A stretch of 64,000 bases of DNA from Treponema sp. (GTDB lineage: Bacteria; Spirochaetota; Spirochaetia; Treponematales; Treponemataceae), in NCBI GenBank assembly GCA_017470605.1, contig JAFUYH010000004.1, positions 1-64,000 on the forward strand. Direction: 5' to 3'. The notes under the pieces are model-generated. The model saw nothing but the letters and a program-made list of their open reading frames with translations. It had not been told where the DNA came from and did no database searches. Below, in pieces: positions 32,371-40,520 of the stretch. Position 1 is the first letter of the stretch; each line of letters starts with the position of its first letter. Position numbers and translations under genes: made by a program.

Positions 32371-33894
32371 CTATCTTTTTAGCACTTCAATTCCGTTCAA
32401 AGCTGCATAAGCCTTAGTTTCCAACAGTTTCTTGAAAATACTGTATCTCTTTGTGATTCCTTTTAGTTGAGCAAACTTCTTTTTTGAATAATCTCCGCCC
32501 CTTGAAACGGTCAATTTTGTTTCCGGGTTTCCGCCGAAATTCCAAGTATGTTCAACTTCGTTCACATAAAATTCGCCACCGAGAAAAGAAACAATCTCGC
32601 CACACATTGGCATTTGTTCCGCCATAATCGTTGAAAGTGTGATAGTGCCTTTTAACATCTCTTCAAGATGTCCGTACCAATTCATAAGGCGTTTATTTAG
32701 CACCTTATAAGAATCGCTTCTTTTTTCCTGCTCTTCCGTTGAATCCTTTTCCGGCACTCCATAGCCGTTAAAAGAAACTGTCAAAGGGCTGTAACCATAA
32801 ATACCAGCCTTTTTTTTGTATATCTCCAAGGCTTGATTACCATATCCACCTGTTTGTGCAGCAAGTCTTAAAGCCTTATCCTGTTCTATTGGAGTACCGA
32901 TAACATAAGAGAAAAACGCTGTATAAACTTCATCATCAGAAACATCAAAGTCAATACCTTTGACGATTGCCGGGTCTAACTCTGTCATGTCCTTTTCGAG
33001 TTTATCCCATGAAGAGAATCCCAAGCCGTCACCAGAGCAATCAAAAGGCACTTCCCGGATTTTTATTTTTGTCTTTCCCTTTTCGTCAATAAAAGCAAAC
33101 TTTTCATAAACAGGAAATGGAATAATGCCGCTCACAATATCCCAGAACATAATTGTATTCTGACCGTTGAATATGCTTGCAAGCGGATAGGCAAGTTCAA
33201 TTTCATTGTCAAATGAAAAGAAATTATCACCCAGATATTTTGAAACATACTTTTCCATGTCTGGATTTGAGATTTCCAAACACTTAGAGGCGCATAGCTT
33301 TGAATAATTCCAAATCTCTTTTAATACTTCCGAAACTTTTTTTATGCCACCTTCTGCAAAAGAAGCCGTAAGTTTTTTTGATAACGCTTCTTGACTTTCT
33401 AATTGATTTGTAATCGACATAGCATTAAGGTCAAGGCTAATCTTGAATCTGCTGACAAGACTTGCTACGGATTTTCCTGTTACGCTGATTCTTAAACCGC
33501 TTCCCGGTTGAGCGACAAATTTCTTTCTGTTGATTACGCCTACAAAGTCGGGTGTTTTGCACTCGCTATCCCTTTCATAGATTTTTACAATCTGCAACGG
33601 CTCTATTTCGTCAAAATATGGAATTTCCGAATTTCCCGGATGCAATGTAAGGGAGAAGCTGCCGTCAGTGTCACTTGTGGAAAACTTGAAAGAATACCCT
33701 TGTAAATAGTTTTTCTCTTCGTTGTCTTTTGTTGAATAAAGGTGTTTTGTTGTTTTCTTGCTGAATTCTATTACAGGGCTTTCAATACCAGATTGTGGAT
33801 TGTATTCAAATATTTTGACAATCGGCTGTGGAGCTTGTGCAATATATTGCGAATAGTTGTTTAGGATTTTAAAATCGGTCAAACCTTTCAGCAC
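32371..33894 (-). CDS. Baseplate hub protein (gpD/gp27-like)
   Basis: A 507-residue protein, first gene of the baseplate block after the tail chaperone region. Beta-rich N-terminal sequence (ESPVIEFSKKTTKHLY, FKFSTSDTDGSFSLTLHPGN) and an internal GPD-like region (PDFVGVINRKKFVAQPGSGLRISVTGK) support a hub role. The start codon is GTG at 33,894, with GAGGTG nine bases before it. Note that the tail chaperone is upstream on the same strand, but the rightward gene at 34,131 lies in between. Confidence 0.7.
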   Translation of the reverse strand: MLKGLTDFKILNNYSQYIAQAPQPIVKIFEYNPQSGIESPVIEFSKKTTKHLYSTKDNEEKNYLQGYSFKFSTSDTDGSFSLTLHPGNSEIPYFDEIEPLQIVKIYERDSECKTPDFVGVINRKKFVAQPGSGLRISVTGKSVASLVSRFKISLDLNAMSITNQLESQEALSKKLTASFAEGGIKKVSEVLKEIWNYSKLCASKCLEISNPDMEKYVSKYLGDNFFSFDNEIELAYPLASIFNGQNTIMFWDIVSGIIPFPVYEKFAFIDEKGKTKIKIREVPFDCSGDGLGFSSWDKLEKDMTELDPAIVKGIDFDVSDDEVYTAFFSYVIGTPIEQDKALRLAAQTGGYGNQALEIYKKKAGIYGYSPLTVSFNGYGVPEKDSTEEQEKRSDSYKVLNKRLMNWYGHLEEMLKGTITLSTIMAEQMPMCGEIVSFLGGEFYVNEVEHTWNFGGNPETKLTVSRGGDYSKKKFAQLKGITKRYSIFKKLLETKAYAALNGIEVLKR

Positions 33895-33980
33895 TTTTTC
33901 ACCTCACCACAATCTTATTTTCTATAATACATTCATTCCGTTATTCTGTCAATTTATAGTATCTATTACTGTTTTTAGTA

Positions 33981-34009
33981 TTGACAAATAATAAATATCG
34001 GTGTAAATT
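33981..34009 (+). promoter_or_regulatory. Rightward promoter within the late region
   Basis: TTGACA (33,981-33,986), 17-bp spacer, TG-extended TAAATT (34,004-34,009). It resembles the early promoter at 5,630 in sequence around the -10 (GGTGTA) and so probably works in the lysogen, unlike the late genes around it. Confidence 0.7.
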
Positions 34010-34024
34010 CGATTTATAAACAAG

Positions 34025-34125
34025 AAAAGAGCGTTGAATCTCCCCTCGACATGATTGAACGCTTTTTTAAGGCGTTTACTGCCCGTGTAGTTGTCGAGGA
34101 CTGCGCGGGCTTCTTTTTTTAGGAG
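34025..34125 (+). promoter_or_regulatory. Kissing-loop leader RNA
   Basis: Hairpin 1: AAAAGAGCGTT (34,025-34,035) pairs with AACGCTTTTTT (34,058-34,068), with an inner AATC/GATT pairing. Hairpin 2: GCCCGTGTAG (34,081-34,090) pairs with CTGCGCGGGC (34,101-34,110), followed by TTCTTTTTTT. The loops contain CCTCGACA (34,044-34,051) and TGTCGAGG (34,092-34,099), which are perfectly complementary over 8 bases. The ribosome-binding site AGGAG follows at 34,121. Confidence 0.65.
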
Positions 34126-34130
34126 CAGAA

Positions 34131-34568
34131 ATGACTACAGGTGAATTCGCCGATTTGGTACACGACATGAGAGCCGCACAAAAAGAGTATTTCAAAACAC
34201 GCTCAAAAGAAGCTCTCGAAAAGTCAAAGATTCTTGAATCCAGAGTAGACAGACTGCTTGAAGAAAGAAAGAACCGCGAAGCCGCAAAACCGACCGTTTT
34301 ATTTATTCGTTTTCTTGATTATCCGTACCCTGCATTTCAAGGATTTCTTTCCAAGTATAACCCAAATCAAGCAGATTATCCGTTGAATCCTCTGTGTTTG
34401 AATCTTCCTTGTTTATATCCCTGTACCATTCACGAATTCCCTCTTCTGTGTAGGTGTTCGCAAAGTTATATACAAGTTCCAGATAATCCTCGTCAATCGC
34501 GTTTACCTGTTGTGGCAGAACCCGAAAATAAACCGCCGCCCACAGTTTCAGAAATGTCTTTTTTGTGA
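34131..34568 (+). CDS. Small helical protein from an independent rightward promoter
   Basis: The first ~55 residues (EFADLVHDMRAAQKEYFKTR, SKEALEKSKILESRVDRLLE) form a charged helical protein of a type seen widely in phages and mobile elements. The frame stays open to 34,568, for 145 residues, but from about 34,303 on it runs antisense to the tail chaperone extension and looks unconstrained, so the real biological part may be the first half. AGGAG lies right before the ATG. It is on the opposite strand to all its neighbours and has its own promoter, so it is a typical moron. Function unknown. Confidence 0.6.
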   Translation: MTTGEFADLVHDMRAAQKEYFKTRSKEALEKSKILESRVDRLLEERKNREAAKPTVLFIRFLDYPYPAFQGFLSKYNPNQADYPLNPLCLNLPCLYPCTIHEFPLLCRCSQSYIQVPDNPRQSRLPVVAEPENKPPPTVSEMSFL

Positions 34569-35035
34569 GCCTTTTCTGTATTTTCTGATTCTTTATTGTC
34601 TGAAAACATTGACTGCACTTTCTGAAAAAATGTCCATGCCTCAACGAAAAGCGAATCAACGAATTCCGTATCTGGCATATCCCCCCATGAAAAGTTTTTG
34701 TTTCTCTGTTTTGCAGCTTTATACCAATCTGCACCGTCAATCACGACAATATCAAGTGTCGCAATCTCATTCAATCTGCTGTTTGCAGCCGGAGTGAAAC
34801 TTTCTACAGGTACACCGCCCCTTCTGCTTGCTTCCAGCAAATCAATAGCCGTTCTGTCTTTTTCTTTCGGGAATTTCACAACAAAGTCGCCGCGTGAAGT
34901 GTGGATAGTCTTTGTTATCTGTTTTCCCAAGATGATAGCATAGAAAATATCATCTTTCTGCTGTTCTGTACTCTCTTCTTCTTTCTCTACGATTTCGTCA
35001 GAGATTTCAAATTCTTCTTCGTCTGCTTTAGCCAT
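34303..35035 (-). CDS. Tail assembly chaperone, -1 frameshift product
   Basis: The short form is the zero-frame protein 35,035-34,493 (180 residues, acidic N-terminus EFEISDEIVEKEEE). A long form would join it to the -1 frame that ends at 34,303, with continuous plausible sequence (KLWAAVYFRVLPQQVNAID, NFANTYTEEGIREWY, LDLGYTWKEIL). The joint is near CAAAAAAG (34,565-34,558), giving about 243 residues. Contractile-tail phages commonly make such G/GT- or E/E'-type chaperone pairs that coat the tape measure during assembly. It follows the tube gene, as expected. Confidence 0.75.
34493..35035 (-). CDS. Tail assembly chaperone, zero-frame product
   Basis: The 180-residue short form. The ATG at 35,035 follows a terminator-like hairpin and GGGAG. 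It carries a negative N-terminal tail (residues 1-30) and a globular middle (ITKTIHTSRGDFVVKFPKEK, FVDSLFVEAWTFFQKVQSM). After the slippery site the zero frame goes on for about 24 residues and ends at 34,493. Confidence 0.7.
   Translation of the reverse strand: MAKADEEEFEISDEIVEKEEESTEQQKDDIFYAIILGKQITKTIHTSRGDFVVKFPKEKDRTAIDLLEASRRGGVPVESFTPAANSRLNEIATLDIVVIDGADWYKAAKQRNKNFSWGDMPDTEFVDSLFVEAWTFFQKVQSMFSDNKESENTEKAHKKDISETVGGGLFSGSATTGKRD
34558..34565 (-). other. Candidate -1 frameshift site
   Basis: Minus strand CAAAAAAG in codon phase CAC AAA AAA GAC. A -1 slip would leave the P- and A-site lysine tRNAs on ACA AAA AAG-type codons and switch to the open frame ending at 34,303. Confidence 0.6.
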
Positions 35036-35049
35036 TTAGTTACTCCCAA

Positions 35050-35095
35050 AAAAAGGTTTTAAGACAGGGCGTATATTTCAACACCCCGCCTTTTA
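35050..35095 (-). terminator. Terminator-like hairpin before the tail chaperone gene
   Basis: Minus strand AAGGCGGGGTGT pairs with ACGCCCTGTCTT, 12 bp with several G-U pairs (so the RNA is of the minus strand), followed by a run of seven T, just 20 bases before the ATG at 35,035. Confidence 0.5.
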
Positions 35096-35099
35096 TTCG

Positions 35100-35606
35100 T
35101 TACAATACCTGCTCGTAGTCAGCACCGTTCTTGTAGTCCACAAGCTGAATGTCTACAGAAACCTGCACATAGTTTTTACCCTGTGTGTTTTCTGAATAGC
35201 GCGAAGGAACGCCCCATGTACCGTAACCGATAATTGAGCCGCTCTTCTTGTCTTTCAAGCAAATATAAGGAATCTTTGCGCCGTTCTCGCCGGAAATGAT
35301 TTTCTTCGCATCCGGGTTGAAGTTTTTGACGCTCTTTCCGTCTGTGTAATATTCGCTTGAAACATTCTTTGCCGGGATAAGTCCAGAAAGGTGAATTGTG
35401 GCATTGATACCGACAATATCAACCGATACAGGAACGATTTCACCCAATACATTGGCTTTCTGAACTTCCATGTCCTTTGTTGCGCTGTATTCAGAAGAAA
35501 GACCGATTTTCTCTGCACCAGCCCCGGAATCGTCTTGAAAGTCAACATATACATAACAGTCTGTACCTTTTGTGATAAGGTTTCCGTTCTGCGTAATATT
35601 TGCCAT
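35100..35606 (-). CDS. Tail tube protein
   Basis: A 168-residue beta-rich protein directly after the sheath gene, the invariable position of the contractile-tail tube. It would polymerise inside the sheath as the DNA channel. The ATG at 35,606 follows the sheath stop by three bases. Confidence 0.8.
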   Translation of the reverse strand: MANITQNGNLITKGTDCYVYVDFQDDSGAGAEKIGLSSEYSATKDMEVQKANVLGEIVPVSVDIVGINATIHLSGLIPAKNVSSEYYTDGKSVKNFNPDAKKIISGENGAKIPYICLKDKKSGSIIGYGTWGVPSRYSENTQGKNYVQVSVDIQLVDYKNGADYEQVL

Positions 35607-35609
35607 TTG

Positions 35610-37316
35610 TTACTCCTCGCTCTTGTAGAGCAGATTGTTGCTTGTTCCGAAGATGAAGTTATTCGGAGTACGCAAGAATCTGTCATAGTCAACATAAGTT
35701 TTATCAGCGTCAAAGCGAACTCTGATGTTGAAAACATCTTCCTGTTTGTCGTTCTTTGTAATCAAGCCCGACTTGTACCACTCTTCGGCGCGAGCAATAA
35801 GGATTCCCTTAATGTCGCTCTCGTCCGGCGCGTCATTTGTGCCGATTTTGCGTGAATATGCAGCGCGGAAATCTCTATCCATGAACAGAGCCTCGCGAAC
35901 ACAAGAACGCTCGTTCAGAGCAAGGTTGTCACTCTGATATGTAGTCATGGCACGAATACAAACAAGGTTATCATCATCATTCTTGCCGAACGGCATAATA
36001 CCGTTTGCAATCATTGTTTCGTAATCGTCCGAACCTGTGAATTCGGTTACTTTGATTACCTTATTTGTCAGCGGATTACCGCTACTCATTGAGTTTTCCA
36101 TACCTGCGGCTTTACAAGCGAGCAATGCACCGCTCATGTATTCGCTTTCACCTGTCAGCGGGTTACTTGCTTTCATGCCGTTAATGACAAGTGAGCCGTA
36201 TTCTGAATTCAATTCAGCAGCTTCCGCAATTCCCTGTTCCAGAGTTGAGCCATAAGCCATACCAACAAGGAACATTCTTTCTTTCTTCTGCGCAACTGTA
36301 TTGCAAGAAGCACAGTGATTAGAAATAAGAACATGGATTTTCTTGTCTGTTGACGGTGTGGTAATAGACTGAATCTTCTCTTTTGCAAGAGCGTCAAGAG
36401 CGTCTGACCAATCGCTTACAGTAGATGTACCTGCTGTAGCACCGCTGAAATATACATAGCCGTCATTGTTGTCCGGCAAGATACGGCTTGCATTTTCTGC
36501 AAGTTCTGCGTTTCCGCTTCCGATGTACTGAACTTTTTCCAGAGCTTCAATCAAAGCCTGTACATTGCTGTAAAACTTTGTTGCGGTTTTAGAAAGAGCT
36601 GTTGCAGAGCAAACATCAAGCTCTTTTGTTGCAGCACCTTCTGTTAAATCAAGAAGAGTTGCAGCGTAAATGTCTGTGTCGTTGATTCTTGAAACGAGTT
36701 CAGAAACGGTTTCAATATCAGTCCAAGCGAATTCAAAAACATCAACAGCCTCGCCCTCTTCCAATGCTTCAAGTTTGATTCCTGTAGATGTGATTGTACA
36801 CTTCGGAGATGTACCGTCACCGTTATAGATGATTGAGAAAGAAGGACGTTCGATGTTATCAATGCTTCCTTCGTTTCCTTTGAAAGAATACATCAGCTTC
36901 TTTCCTGTTGTGCCGCTTTTCAGCCAGAGTTTAAGCTGATTAGCAGGAACACCGTAAATACTTGACTTAACATTGATAATTGGATTATCGCCGTTTTTCA
37001 TTACAAGTGTTGCCTGTGTGTTGCTGTTTACGATATAACCGTAAACATGCTGCGGAACAAAGTCATTCGAGCCGTTGAACGCGTGAAGAACACCGTTGAG
37101 CAATTCACCACCGAGAAGAGCATTTTTTGCGTCTGCCGGAGTAGCGAATTTAAGAAGTGTTCGCGGTTTACCCGCACTTGAAACACCCATTACTACGAGC
37201 TTGTCATTACCAAGCCCGGTAGTTGCAGCAACCGTATTTCTACGAGTATAAACGCCCGGAATAAGATGTTCTGTCTTTTTGCCCGCCGATTCAAATACTG
37301 CTGGACTTACACCCAT
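35610..37316 (-). CDS. Tail sheath protein
   Basis: A 568-residue contractile-tail sheath subunit. The protein shows sheath hallmarks: PGVYTRRNTVAATTG near the start, an inserted domain in the first half, and a C-terminal part with LAYGS-like segments (MAYGSTLEQG, IMPFGKNDDDNLV, RSCVREALFMDRD). It is expressed with the tube and is the clearest evidence that this is a myovirus. Confidence 0.9.
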   Translation of the reverse strand: MGVSPAVFESAGKKTEHLIPGVYTRRNTVAATTGLGNDKLVVMGVSSAGKPRTLLKFATPADAKNALLGGELLNGVLHAFNGSNDFVPQHVYGYIVNSNTQATLVMKNGDNPIINVKSSIYGVPANQLKLWLKSGTTGKKLMYSFKGNEGSIDNIERPSFSIIYNGDGTSPKCTITSTGIKLEALEEGEAVDVFEFAWTDIETVSELVSRINDTDIYAATLLDLTEGAATKELDVCSATALSKTATKFYSNVQALIEALEKVQYIGSGNAELAENASRILPDNNDGYVYFSGATAGTSTVSDWSDALDALAKEKIQSITTPSTDKKIHVLISNHCASCNTVAQKKERMFLVGMAYGSTLEQGIAEAAELNSEYGSLVINGMKASNPLTGESEYMSGALLACKAAGMENSMSSGNPLTNKVIKVTEFTGSDDYETMIANGIMPFGKNDDDNLVCIRAMTTYQSDNLALNERSCVREALFMDRDFRAAYSRKIGTNDAPDESDIKGILIARAEEWYKSGLITKNDKQEDVFNIRVRFDADKTYVDYDRFLRTPNNFIFGTSNNLLYKSEE

Positions 37317-37326
37317 TTTTTGCCTC

Positions 37327-37536
37327 CTACCTTACTTTTGTACTTAAGAGCTGGTCAACAATCGCTTTCCACTCTGTTTCTGTTTTCGATACTGACGCGT
37401 ATTCGCATTTCAGTATTGCCTCAATTCCGCTTTTCTGCGGATTCTTTTGCAGAAAACGCACAACACCCATTTTTTTCTCTTTTTTCGGAGTTGTTGTCGT
37501 GCTGGTGGCGTTATCTGCCTTAGTTGTGTTTGACAT
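37327..37536 (-). CDS. Small hypothetical protein before the sheath
   Basis: A 69-residue protein with an N-terminal T-rich, basic stretch and a helical C-terminal part (GVVRFLQKNPQKSGIEAILK). It overlaps the previous gene by 17 bases and precedes the sheath by 10 bases. It may be a small neck or assembly factor. Confidence 0.6.
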   Translation of the reverse strand: MSNTTKADNATSTTTTPKKEKKMGVVRFLQKNPQKSGIEAILKCEYASVSKTETEWKAIVDQLLSTKVR

Positions 37537-38305
37537 AGTTATGTGCCTCCGCTTCTATATCTTGACTTATCTTTGCCTTGTCGGTGTCGAGTACGACTTG
37601 CGCGATAAGATAATTCACATCAAAAGTAATCATTGCCCCGGAAAGTGCAATGTCAAAATCCATGTTGTAGTTATTGCTTCGCTGACCGTGTATGCTTCCA
37701 TCGTCAATAAGCGGGTCGAAAAAGTTATATCTTTCGGAAAGAATCTGCCTTAAATCCCCGGCAATAAAAAGCCGTAAGACTTCGTAAACTTCATTTTTTA
37801 CCTGCTCATTGTCAGCCCAGATTTCAACGGAAATTCGGTCTGTTCTTCGTATCTCAATCTTGTTTCCGTAAACTTCGCCCTGCTTCTTTGTGACCTTCTT
37901 TAATTCTTTGACAACATCTTTTGATGTGACTGCACATAAGCCCGGAATCTTCTTACCTGCTTTTACGATATGTCCGTTTGAATCTTTGAAATCGCTGTCG
38001 TATGTGTTGCTTGCCCAATCGTCAATATCTTCATCAGTAAAAGCAACAGGCGTTACCCATGCTTTCAATTCTTCCAGAGCGGGTGTTTTGTCGTCCGTTG
38101 CCGTTGTAACTGTTATTGAAGGGAAACTGTCTGCTACAGTCTTTGTGTTATGCAGATAAAGACTTGCAAAAGGGTGTCTGTTTGTTGCTTCGATGTGGAA
38201 ATTCTGATAAAGATTATCTGCGTCTATGGCTTCGAGATAGTCATGTATAAGGGAAACTATAACTTGTTCAAGAATGATACCGCGATTAAGATAGTACCGT
38301 GCCAT
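37520..38305 (-). CDS. Tail or neck protein
   Basis: A 261-residue protein of unrecognised family. It starts at the ATG at 38,305 (MARYYLNRG), behind the terminator-like hairpin; the frame upstream to 38,359 is inside that hairpin and not likely. Position between connector genes and sheath suggests a tail terminator or completion protein. Confidence 0.6.
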   Translation of the reverse strand: MARYYLNRGIILEQVIVSLIHDYLEAIDADNLYQNFHIEATNRHPFASLYLHNTKTVADSFPSITVTTATDDKTPALEELKAWVTPVAFTDEDIDDWASNTYDSDFKDSNGHIVKAGKKIPGLCAVTSKDVVKELKKVTKKQGEVYGNKIEIRRTDRISVEIWADNEQVKNEVYEVLRLFIAGDLRQILSERYNFFDPLIDDGSIHGQRSNNYNMDFDIALSGAMITFDVNYLIAQVVLDTDKAKISQDIEAEAHNYVKHN

Positions 38306-38333
38306 GTCCGCTATTCCTTTTTTTTCGTGCAAC

Positions 38334-38469
38334 AAAAAAGGCAGCACAGATAAAAACACGGAATTCCGCGCTTCTACCCCTGCTGCCTTTCATAAGGAAT
38401 ACAGATGTAACATACCAATTATGGCACTGTAATTTATTCTATATTAAAGCAAAAAGCCCCTGTTGTCAA
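38334..38469 (-). promoter_or_regulatory. Promoter-terminator cassette before the sheath operon
   Basis: Minus strand: TTGACA (38,469-38,464), 17-bp spacer, TAATAT (38,446-38,441), then a hairpin AAAGGCAGCA/TGCTGCCTTTTTT (about 38,390-38,334). The transcript would be about 100 nt before the terminator. Its last part, TATTCCTTA followed by AAAGGCAG, matches the one at 47,640. Confidence 0.6.
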
Positions 38470-38477
38470 TAATTTAA

Positions 38478-39341
38478 TCAACTGCCTTGAAATCGCTCCC
38501 AATCAGCCTTTATTGCAGCCTGTACGGTTTCTGTAAAATCCTTTTCAAAGGTCTTTTTTAATCCGCCGACTACATCTATAGCGTCTGTGTGCCTGTGCTG
38601 AATCCACTTGTCAGCCGCCGACTTTGCGCTTATGACACGGAAAGTAAAATATGTACCGTGATTGCCGTTTTTGTATGCGCTATCTTCCATGCGCACCATT
38701 CCAGCGTCATATCCTGTCAAATTGCCGTTTTTGTCGGTGTGCTGCGCTTCATCTTCCGAAACTCTGCCGCCCCAATTATATTCATGTCGCAAGATGTCCT
38801 CGCCCCTTGCGTTTGGCTCTGCGTGCATTGTCGGCAAGCGCGAAGATAAAGCCCGGCTTCTTAATGCTTTTTGTATTCCAGCCGGAACAACATTTCTAAA
38901 ATGCCCTGTACCTGTTCCCCAAGAGAACGGAACAATCAAATAAGGCGAACCGTCTTTTTTATTCAATCGGCTTTTCTTGCCGTTTAACCACGGACTATCA
39001 GCAGCTTTCATGTCGATTGTTTCATCTTTACCGTGCTGATAATCAGCCATTAAAGGGTGGTCGCTGAAAATCGTATATTCAAAAGCCCCGCTTCTTTCCG
39101 GGCTATGCTTTACAGAAGCCGCAAGTTTAGAATTTGGCTTCGGAATATTCTTTATTCCCGGAATCTCACCACCCATAGCCCAGCCTTTCCAAGTGTTTTC
39201 AATCGTCATTGCACAATCCCATAACTCTTGTTTAGTTAAGGGAAATACGCTATTGAAACCCTCTTGTCCATTGCGAGCCATAGCAAAAAGAGCGTCTAAA
39301 CCTGCCTGTCCGTTTATCTGTATTTTAATACCTTCGGTCAT
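38478..39341 (-). CDS. Virion protein, possible tail-completion or minor structural protein
   Basis: A 287-residue protein with conserved-looking motifs GIKNIPKPNSKLAASVKH and GAFEYTIFSDHPLMADYQHG, similar in style to neck/HK97 gp10-like proteins. It overlaps the preceding gene by four bases. Family not recognised with certainty. Confidence 0.55.
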   Translation of the reverse strand: MTEGIKIQINGQAGLDALFAMARNGQEGFNSVFPLTKQELWDCAMTIENTWKGWAMGGEIPGIKNIPKPNSKLAASVKHSPERSGAFEYTIFSDHPLMADYQHGKDETIDMKAADSPWLNGKKSRLNKKDGSPYLIVPFSWGTGTGHFRNVVPAGIQKALRSRALSSRLPTMHAEPNARGEDILRHEYNWGGRVSEDEAQHTDKNGNLTGYDAGMVRMEDSAYKNGNHGTYFTFRVISAKSAADKWIQHRHTDAIDVVGGLKKTFEKDFTETVQAAIKADWERFQGS

Positions 39342-40405
39342 TGCCTGTTCACTCCCCTTGTTTCGCTATAACTGCTCATAAGCTGTACGATTGCTTTCTT
39401 CGGGAATCGCTGATTTTCAGAGCTTCTTAATTGTGGGATATTCTTTACAACCGTATAAGTTGGATAAACCTTATAGATGATTGAATATCCTTCGCCACTA
39501 TCTGGCTTATTGTCAGAAATCCACTTAATAGAATTCGTACCGACAAGAACATAATCAACGCCGTTTTCATATTCGCTATCCTTGCCGATTATCTTCACAA
39601 TGCTTTCAATGAAAAAAGCCGGGATTGTATCATAGTCTTTTTTTGTTCGCACAATCATAGATTTCTGCGTGATTGTTCCGGCTAAAACCGTCAAAACATC
39701 ATTTTCCGAAACATCACAGGAATAAGGGAATGTCACAACTGCGTCACCGTGAGCAGCTTCCATTTGTGCAATGTCAACCTTATTAAGATTCTGATTCAGC
39801 ACGGCAAATGTGAACGGCTCAATATACTTGATATTTTTTGCCGTCAAATTTCCTGTCGGGTAAACTTCCGTTTCTTCCCCGGTTTCTTCATCTTCAACAA
39901 TCTTTGGCGGAATATATGCAAGGTTTAATCGGTATTGCTCAACCTCGAATTCCTCACCTTCTTCATCAGTAACACTTTCAATGCTCAAAATATCTGCAGG
40001 CGCGGTGTAATAAATGCCCTCAATATTCAGCCGTTTAGATTCAATTCCCGGAACTTTATAATAGTTTCCGCCGCAATCTTCAAGAATTGTATTTTCAATA
40101 GTCTTTGCAAGCTCACGATTCAAAACTACATTGTAATATGAACCCCTTACAAATCTATCAGTATTCAAATCAATAAACTGTCCGTATTTCCGGGCGTTGC
40201 TGTAAACCTTTCCGCTCTGGTCGTAAACCTTTACAAGAGAATCGTTTGTATAATCTTCTGAAACGGTAAGAATTCCGTTAAGGTCTACCGTTGCCGTTGT
40301 CTGTAAAACCTGCTCTTTCTGATTACCGTAAATATAACCGCGTCCGCCGCACTTCTCGCAATGTGGGTCGGGCTGTTGCGAATCCTTTTCGATACAAGGA
40401 CACAT
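39338..40405 (-). CDS. Phage protein with N-terminal zinc-knuckle motif; start altered by HNH insertion
   Basis: A 355-residue frame from the ATG at 40,405 (MCPCIEKDSQQPDPHCEKCGGRGYIYG). In phages such proteins usually have about 40 more N-terminal residues; the same frame is open upstream to about 40,534 and encodes SENSPVVLSLGRANYEALIK and HGQWVRWRTA, but has no ATG, GTG or TTG. Just upstream is an HNH gene. It therefore looks as if the insertion removed the true start, or the protein is made by an unusual route. C-terminal part is beta-rich; role probably structural (adaptor/neck). Confidence 0.65.
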   Translation of the reverse strand: MCPCIEKDSQQPDPHCEKCGGRGYIYGNQKEQVLQTTATVDLNGILTVSEDYTNDSLVKVYDQSGKVYSNARKYGQFIDLNTDRFVRGSYYNVVLNRELAKTIENTILEDCGGNYYKVPGIESKRLNIEGIYYTAPADILSIESVTDEEGEEFEVEQYRLNLAYIPPKIVEDEETGEETEVYPTGNLTAKNIKYIEPFTFAVLNQNLNKVDIAQMEAAHGDAVVTFPYSCDVSENDVLTVLAGTITQKSMIVRTKKDYDTIPAFFIESIVKIIGKDSEYENGVDYVLVGTNSIKWISDNKPDSGEGYSIIYKVYPTYTVVKNIPQLRSSENQRFPKKAIVQLMSSYSETRGVNRQ

Positions 40406-40520
40406 TGCCGCCGTTCGCCACCGTACCCACTGACCGTGACGCTTAATGAGAGCTTCATAGTTTGCACGCCCTAAACTTAAAACTACAGGCGAATTTTCCG
40501 AAAGTCCAACTCCGATGATT

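Noticed and set aside
34303-34740. Independent 145-residue minus-strand gene at the tail chaperone end
   Set aside because: Its N-terminal part is a shadow of the chaperone frame; only the C-terminal part is real, as a frameshift extension.
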